Below are positions 6,845-10,754 of a stretch of 10,754 bases of DNA, piece after piece. Numbering within the stretch: position 1 is the stretch's first letter; the number at the start of each line of letters is the position of its first letter. Source of the stretch: Acidobacteriota bacterium (lineage in GTDB: Bacteria > Acidobacteriota > Terriglobia > Terriglobales > Acidobacteriaceae); contig JAKART010000040.1 of NCBI GenBank assembly GCA_021819255.1, positions 1 through 10,754 on the forward strand, written 5' to 3'. The position numbers were made by a program, and so were the translations under genes. The notes under the pieces were generated by a model. It was given only the letters and a program-made list of their open reading frames with translations. It was not told where the DNA came from and did not search any database.

Positions 6845-7426
6845 TCACTTTGGGGAGCGGGTATAGAGCACTGGATTGAGCGTTGGGTCGTTGTACATCT
6901 TCAGTTGACGGTAGAGCTTGAATCGGCGGCGGCCGGAGAGGACATCCGCCCATAGATCGTCCAGGCAGCCAGCGAGGTCGCCTCGCTGCTCCTGCAGCAC
7001 CATAAGGCGGGCCTGGTTGCGCATCCGGTGCTCTGGGGTGGAGCGGTCCAACTGCTCACGAGTGTGGTAGATCTTGAGCGCCAGGATGGAGAGCCGGTCG
7101 ATGATCAATCCGGGGGACTCGGAGTGCAGAGGAGATGCTTGGTTCTGGTCCGCCAGGGCCAGCAGAGCCAGATCGAGCTGCTCGGCCAGGTCGTTCCGAG
7201 TCTGGTTGAGGCGATCAATCTGCTGTTTGACCAGAACGATGCTGTGGTCGGCGGCGAGGGGGTCGCGGGCCTGATCTTCACAGTGCCACAGGTCAAAGTT
7301 CGCCTGGTGCTGGTCCAGAACAAGTTGGTCAAAGCCGCTGCGGGCCGAAGCGGCGGGCAGCGAGGGATCGTGTCCGTGGGCCGTGAACCGGTCGTGCAGG
7401 GCGGTGATGTGCGAGGCGTCCAGCAT
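6845..7426 (-). CDS. DUF4254 family protein
   Basis: This protein of about 193 residues (205 if a GTG at 7462 is used) has the recognisable DUF4254 pattern: a helical domain containing FDLWHCEDQARDP, then VKQQIDRLNQTRNDLAEQLD, then IIDRLSILALKIYHTREQL, ending in SGRRRFKLYRQLKMYNDPTLNPVLY. The family has no proven function that I know of. The conserved Asn/Arg/Asp residues (LNQxRND) and the basic, aromatic tail (RRRFKLYRQ) suggest a nucleic-acid or phosphate-sugar ligand, but this is inference. The conserved part starts at about MLDASHITALHDRF, so the ATG at 7426 is preferred; neither start has a strong Shine-Dalgarno. It diverges from the GT9-hldE operon, which suggests a link to lipopolysaccharide heptose metabolism. 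Confidence 0.82.
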   Translation of the reverse strand: MLDASHITALHDRFTAHGHDPSLPAASARSGFDQLVLDQHQANFDLWHCEDQARDPLAADHSIVLVKQQIDRLNQTRNDLAEQLDLALLALADQNQASPLHSESPGLIIDRLSILALKIYHTREQLDRSTPEHRMRNQARLMVLQEQRGDLAGCLDDLWADVLSGRRRFKLYRQLKMYNDPTLNPVLYTRSPK

Positions 7427-7738
7427 GGCTTGGTGATTGCAAGGATAATGGAGGCGCGCCACAAGCGGTAGGCCTGCTTCGAGGCCAAGGGGTGGATCTG
7501 CCCCGGCCAGGGAGTATGGGAGAGCTTGGAAGCCAGGGAGGGAAGGGAGCCACGCTGCGCCAGTTCTCGCGCGGCCGGGGGACTCGGCTGGGAGATGCGG
7601 TCCCGTGGACCTGAATCTGTGGACCCTGATCCGGCCCGTGGGAAATACCGGTTCTGATGGCGCTCCGGGTGACGAAGCAGGGCATGGCGGCTCGCAGGGG
7701 CTTGGTGAGATTCAGACGCCGATGCGACACTGAAGAGA
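7427..7738. other. Divergent intergenic region between DUF4254 and GT9 genes
   Basis: This 312-base stretch should hold the promoters of both divergent units, but I find no pair of good -35 and -10 boxes on either strand. A minus-strand CATACT (complement of 7512-7517 region) and a plus-strand TTGGTG with GACACT 18 bases later, just before the GT9 start, are weak candidates. An imperfect 14-base tandem pair, GTGGACCTGAATCT / GTGGACCCTGATCC, lies at 7605-7632 (10 of 14 identical). Open frames crossing the region on both strands have no recognisable domain. Confidence 0.4.
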
Positions 7739-8872
7739 ATGGCGAAGACAGCGCGGAGGGTGTTGATCTATCGGCTGGGCAGCCTGGGCGATATGGTGGT
7801 GGCGTTGCCCGCGCTCCATCTGGCCGCGCGGGCCTTTCCTGATGCGGAGCGCCGGATGCTGACCAACCTGCCCGTAAACTCCAAGGCGCCGGCGGCAGCG
7901 GAGGTGCTGCGGGGTTCCGGGCTGGTGCATGGCTACATGTGGTACGCGGTAGGAACTCGAAGCCTGCCCGAGCTGCTCCGCCTGTGGTGGAGCATTGCGC
8001 GTTGGAGGCCGCAGGCGTTGGTCTATCTGGCCGCTGCTCGCGGCGTCAAGGTGGCTCGGCGCGATGAACTCTTCTTTCGCCTTTGTGGCGTGCGCCGGCT
8101 GGTCGGCGTCCCGCTGACGGAGGGGATGCAGCGAAACTTCTACGGCGCCGCCAGCGGCGGCAAGGATCGCGCCATGGGCAGCGGCAATCTAGAGCCGGAG
8201 GCCGGCAGACTGGCGCGCTGCATCGGCGAACTGGCCGCAGTCGCCGATATCGCAGACCCGGGACGGTTGCGCGATCCCAGGAGTTGGGATCTCCATCTCA
8301 GCGCAACCGAGACGCAGATTGTCGACGAACTGCTGGAGGCGGAGCGGTGGCAGGGCGAGAGGATCGCTGTGAGCGTCGGCACCAAGGTGCAGGCCAAAGA
8401 TTGGGGCCGAGACAACTGGAAGGCGCTGTTGGGGAGGGTGGCGGCGGAGTTTCCGCAGCGCGGCCTGTTGTTGATTGGGGCCGCGGAGGAGAGTGAGGCC
8501 AGCCGCTCTGCCGCCCAGGCGTGGAGTGAACATGGTGGAGGGCCGGTGCTGGACCTCTGTGGCCGCCTGACGCCGCGCCAGAGCGCGGCGGCCATCGCTC
8601 AGGCCAGGCTGTTTGTGGGGCATGACAGCGGTCCCATGCACCTGGCGGCCGCTGTGGGCACCCCGGTGGTGGCGCTCTTCTCCGCGCGCAATATCCCCCG
8701 GCAGTGGTTTCCTTACGGTTCTCAGCATCGCGTGATCTACCACCGGGTGGAGTGCTGGGGGTGCGGTCTGGAGACCTGCATGGAAAAGGAGAAAAAATGC
8801 CTGATGTCGATCACCGTCGAAGAGGTGATGGCTGAGGTGCGGGCCGCGCTGCTTCAGCCGCCGGTGCGATGA
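7739..8872 (+). CDS. Glycosyltransferase family 9 (ADP-heptose:LPS heptosyltransferase-like)
   Basis: This 377-residue enzyme probably transfers heptose from a nucleotide-heptose onto the lipopolysaccharide core or a related glycan at the cytoplasmic face of the inner membrane. The N-terminal lobe starts with RRVLIYRLGSLGDMVVALPAL (6-26), the GT9 signature. The C-terminal lobe holds the donor-binding motif LFVGHDSGPMHLAAAVGTPVVALF (291-314), with a Lys/Asp-containing loop GTKVQAKDWGRDNW before it. Near the end is a cysteine set C-x2-C-x4-C-x6-C (339, 342, 347, 354), which could bind a metal or form disulphides. Length fits the family. The acceptor cannot be told from sequence. Substrate ADP-heptose is inferred from hldE, 36 bases downstream and in the same orientation. 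The ATG has AAGAG almost touching it, so ribosome binding looks weak. Confidence 0.9.
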   Translation: MAKTARRVLIYRLGSLGDMVVALPALHLAARAFPDAERRMLTNLPVNSKAPAAAEVLRGSGLVHGYMWYAVGTRSLPELLRLWWSIARWRPQALVYLAAARGVKVARRDELFFRLCGVRRLVGVPLTEGMQRNFYGAASGGKDRAMGSGNLEPEAGRLARCIGELAAVADIADPGRLRDPRSWDLHLSATETQIVDELLEAERWQGERIAVSVGTKVQAKDWGRDNWKALLGRVAAEFPQRGLLLIGAAEESEASRSAAQAWSEHGGGPVLDLCGRLTPRQSAAAIAQARLFVGHDSGPMHLAAAVGTPVVALFSARNIPRQWFPYGSQHRVIYHRVECWGCGLETCMEKEKKCLMSITVEEVMAEVRAALLQPPVR

Positions 8873-8908
8873 TGGAGCCAGGGACAAACCTCCAGGGTGG
8901 AGACCAAG

Positions 8909-10384
8909 ATGCTGCGGGAGACGGATGCTGTTCTAGAGTTGCTCGAGGGTGGTTTTGGGCGGCTGTCGGTGCTGGTGGTTGGCGATCTGATGCTGGACCG
9001 ATACATTCTGGGCGAGGTGGACAGAGTTTCGCCCGAGGCGCCGGTGCCGGTGCTGCGCCATGCCCAGCACTATGAGCGGGCGGGCGGCGCGGCCAATGTA
9101 GCCATGAACCTGGCAGGGCTGGGATGCAAGGCTCTGCTGGCGGGCTATTGGGGCGAGGACAAGGACAAGGCCGAGCTTGCGGCGCTGCTCTCCGCGGCGC
9201 GGATTGACACCTCCGCCGTGGTGACCACCGGCCAGCCAACCACCTCCAAGACCAGGATTGTGGGGCGTCAGCAGCAGTTGTTGCGTTTGGATGTAGAGAG
9301 CCGGCAGGGTCCCTCAACCCAGGAGCAACAGCGCCTGCTGGAGCGCGCCGAGCCCATGCTCAGCCGGGTGCAGGCCGTGGTGCTCTCCGACTACGCCAAG
9401 GGAGCGCTGTCAACGGAGCTGTGTGCGCGCCTGATCGCCGCCGCCAACGCGGCCGGGGTTCCCGTGCTGGCCGATCCCAAGACCAGAGACTTTGGCAAGT
9501 ACGCCTCAGCGACGATGATCTGCCCCAATCTGCAGGAACTTTCAGCCGCAACGGGGGTGGCGGCCGATCTGCCTGCGGCGTTGCTGGAGGCAGGAGAGGC
9601 GCAACGCGAGAAGCATGGTTTGAAGTATCTGGCTGTGACCATGAGCGAGGATGGAATCCGGGTCTTTTGGAAGGGGGGTGGATTCCACTCGCCGGCCCGC
9701 GCCCGGGAGGTGTATGACGTCTCCGGCGCAGGCGACACGGTGATTGCCACCCTCGCCGCCGGGCTTGGAGGCGGTTTGCAGATTGAGACCGCGGTGGAGC
9801 TGGCGAATCTGGCCGCGGGGATCGTGGTCGGCAAGATGGGAACGGCGCCCATTGCACAGCACGAGCTGATCGCCGAGCTGACTCCCTCCAGTGGTGTCGG
9901 CAGTGGCGAGAAGGTCCTGTCTCAGGAGCGTCTGGCCCGGCGTGTGGCCGAGTGGAGAGCGGCCGGTGAGACGATCGTGTTTACCAACGGATGTTTTGAC
10001 CTGCTGCATGTGGGCCACGTCACCCTGCTGGAGCAGTGCCACCACTTTGGGAGCAAGCTGGTGCTGGGGCTGAACTCCGATGCCAGCGTGCGCCGGCTTA
10101 AGGGAACCTCGCGGCCGGTGGTCGGCGAGCGGGAGCGCGCGCGGGTGATGGCGGCGCTAGCCGCCGTGGATGCGGTGGTGATCTTTGAGGAGGATACTCC
10201 GCTGGAACTCATCCGCGCGGTGAAGCCGGATGTGCTGGTAAAGGGCGGAGATTATTCCCCCGCGACCGTGGTGGGGCGCGAGGAGGTGATCGCAGCCGGG
10301 GGGCGGGTGGAGATTGTGCCTTTGGTCGAGGGATCTTCCACCACAAAGATCGTCACCAGGCTGCGGAGCGGAGAGCCCGGCTGA
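8909..10384 (+). CDS. hldE: Bifunctional D-glycero-beta-D-manno-heptose-7-phosphate kinase / heptose-1-phosphate adenylyltransferase
   Basis: This fused enzyme of the ADP-heptose pathway first phosphorylates heptose-7-phosphate at C1 and, after dephosphorylation by GmhB, couples the heptose-1-phosphate to AMP. With the ATG at 8909 the protein has 491 residues. The N-terminal PfkB/ribokinase domain shows VVGDLMLDRYILGEV, GGAANVAMNLAGLG (about 59-72), the NLQE segment and DVSGAGDT (270-277) with the catalytic Asp. The C-terminal nucleotidyltransferase domain starts near residue 340 and shows FTNGCFDLLHVGHV with the HxGH motif (367-370), NSDASVRRLKG, VKGGDY and EGSSTTKIV. A GTG at 8897 is the longer alternative, but the ATG has GGTGGAG at six-base spacing. 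The gene follows the GT9 gene by 36 bases, forming an operon. Both active sites look intact. Confidence 0.96.
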   Translation: MLRETDAVLELLEGGFGRLSVLVVGDLMLDRYILGEVDRVSPEAPVPVLRHAQHYERAGGAANVAMNLAGLGCKALLAGYWGEDKDKAELAALLSAARIDTSAVVTTGQPTTSKTRIVGRQQQLLRLDVESRQGPSTQEQQRLLERAEPMLSRVQAVVLSDYAKGALSTELCARLIAAANAAGVPVLADPKTRDFGKYASATMICPNLQELSAATGVAADLPAALLEAGEAQREKHGLKYLAVTMSEDGIRVFWKGGGFHSPARAREVYDVSGAGDTVIATLAAGLGGGLQIETAVELANLAAGIVVGKMGTAPIAQHELIAELTPSSGVGSGEKVLSQERLARRVAEWRAAGETIVFTNGCFDLLHVGHVTLLEQCHHFGSKLVLGLNSDASVRRLKGTSRPVVGERERARVMAALAAVDAVVIFEEDTPLELIRAVKPDVLVKGGDYSPATVVGREEVIAAGGRVEIVPLVEGSSTTKIVTRLRSGEPG

Positions 10385-10432
10385 GCGCTTGTTCCATGCG
10401 CGGGCCGAAGCATGCAGCCACCGGCGAGCGGT

Positions 10433-10457
10433 GCGGAGCCGGCATGGCGGGCTCCGC
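10433..10457 (+). terminator. GC-rich hairpin downstream of hldE
   Basis: Positions 10433-10440 (gcggagcc) pair perfectly with 10450-10457 (ggctccgc) around a 9-base loop, 49 bases after the hldE stop. No T run follows, so it is not a textbook intrinsic terminator. It may protect the 3' end of the operon transcript or be part of the leader of the next gene. Confidence 0.35.
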
Positions 10458-10466
10458 CGTAGCCGC

Positions 10467-10522
10467 CATTCCGGAGCCCCCATTCCGGAGCCCCCATTCC
10501 GGGGTCGCCATTCCGGGGCAGT
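10467..10522. repeat. Four-copy 14-bp tandem repeat
   Basis: Four head-to-tail units start at 10467, 10481, 10495 and 10509. The first two are identical (cattccggagcccc); the third reads cattccggggtcgc and the fourth cattccggggcagt. All share CATTCCGG. No protein-coding frame explains the period, since 14 is not a multiple of three. It lies between hldE and the citramalate synthase-like gene. Confidence 0.85.
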
Positions 10523-10628
10523 TAGAGTCTCTGGCCGGTTCGTTCCGCCCGGCTGGTGGAGCAGCCGCTGGGCGCTGGGCGGGTCGTGGGGATCCATCCG
10601 ACGCATGATTAAATAGAGGAACGCCCCC

Positions 10629-10657
10629 TGCCGGCTCCCCGGCAAGATCGCGGAGCC
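10629..10657 (+). promoter_or_regulatory. Alternative hairpins over the ribosome-binding region of the downstream gene
   Basis: Hairpin one is tgccgg (10629-10634), loop ctcc, ccggca (10639-10644). Hairpin two pairs ggctcc (10633-10638) with ggagcc (10652-10657), which holds the only GGAG upstream of the next start codon. They share bases 10633-10634 and overlap further, so only one can form at a time; the second would hide the GGAG. The role as a translational switch is inference. Confidence 0.4.
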
Positions 10658-10668
10658 AGAGTAAAAAG

Positions 10669-10754
10669 ATGCAGGACGCCAGTCTTAGAAAAGTTGAGTT
10701 GTTTGACACCAGCCTGCGGGATGGTCTGCAACAGCCGAACCTGGAAATCTCCGC
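10669..10754 (+). CDS. cimA: Citramalate synthase / HMG-CoA lyase-like protein, N-terminal fragment
   Basis: The gene runs off the right edge after 28 codons. The visible part, LRKVELFDTSLRDGLQQPNLEIS, carries the DT(S/T)LRDGxQ motif (residues 13-21) of the HMGL-like/DRE-TIM metallolyase superfamily, which includes citramalate synthase, 2-isopropylmalate synthase, homocitrate synthase and HMG-CoA lyase. In these, the Arg-Asp pair binds substrate and the divalent metal. The GLQQPN continuation reminds me most of citramalate synthases (pyruvate plus acetyl-CoA to citramalate, for isoleucine synthesis), but 28 residues cannot settle the substrate. The ATG at 10669 is preceded by a weak AGAG at seven bases and a GGAG at thirteen. 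It lies 284 bases after hldE with a structured leader, so it is probably a separate unit. Confidence 0.65.
   Translation, partial: MQDASLRKVELFDTSLRDGLQQPNLEIS

Noticed and set aside
10467..10522. Short CRISPR-like array
   Set aside because: The units are head-to-tail 14-mers without spacers, so this is a plain tandem repeat; no cas gene is present.
10396..10608. 70-codon plus-strand frame spanning the 14-bp tandem repeat
   Set aside because: The 14-bp repeats shift frame with every unit, no ribosome-binding site is seen, and the composition is Gly/Ala/Pro/Arg of GC-rich noncoding DNA.
10605..10616. Mini open frame ATG-ATT-AAA-TAG (Met-Ile-Lys) before the citramalate synthase-like gene
   Set aside because: An isoleucine codon in a leader peptide is tempting, but one codon is too little for attenuation and no Shine-Dalgarno precedes it.

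Overview
The window is GC-rich, densely coding DNA from a Gram-negative bacterium. The mix of genes points to an Acidobacteriota (Terriglobia/Acidobacteriaceae-like) chromosome: a type IV (pseudo)pilin with four cysteines, an M16 peptidase beside a DUF4440 protein, RlmN with an acidic insertion, a YvcK/GlmR homologue outside the Gram-positive rapZ-whiA context, a DUF4254 protein, a GT9 glycosyltransferase, a fused HldE and the start of a citramalate synthase-like gene. The taxonomic call is inference from recognised protein families, not from a marker gene.

Layout. Positions 43-546 (minus) hold a prepilin-type protein. Positions 776-2528 (minus) hold a DUF4440/NTF2-like gene followed by an M16 zinc peptidase whose start overlaps or abuts it. 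rlmN (2560-3786, plus) diverges from that pair across about 31 bp. Its stop codon lies inside a 118-bp palindromic element with perfect 18-bp arms, placed between rlmN and the convergent gene block. Positions 4007-7426 (minus) hold four genes in the order DUF4254, TPR protein, yvcK/glmR-like, and an internally duplicated eight-helix membrane protein. A good sigma70-type promoter lies between the DUF4254 and TPR genes. Positions 7739-10384 (plus) are a two-gene lipopolysaccharide heptose operon: GT9 glycosyltransferase, then hldE. A 284-bp leader with a four-copy 14-bp tandem repeat and mutually exclusive hairpins precedes the truncated citramalate synthase-like gene at the right edge.

How the genes work together. 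HldE makes ADP-heptose and the GT9 enzyme is the natural consumer of a nucleotide-heptose in outer-membrane polysaccharide assembly. The divergent DUF4254 gene may belong to the same process by position. YvcK/GlmR homologues bind UDP-sugars and tune cell-envelope precursor supply, so the centre and right of the window have an envelope-sugar theme. The left part is housekeeping (rRNA/tRNA methylation, peptidase) and surface appendage material.

I found no clear new defence or mobile system. The best candidates for something undescribed are the 118-bp palindrome at the rlmN stop codon, the structured leader before the citramalate synthase-like gene, the duplicated membrane protein, the RlmN insertion and the DUF4254/heptose neighbourhood. 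No CRISPR array, tRNA, rRNA or transposase gene is visible.
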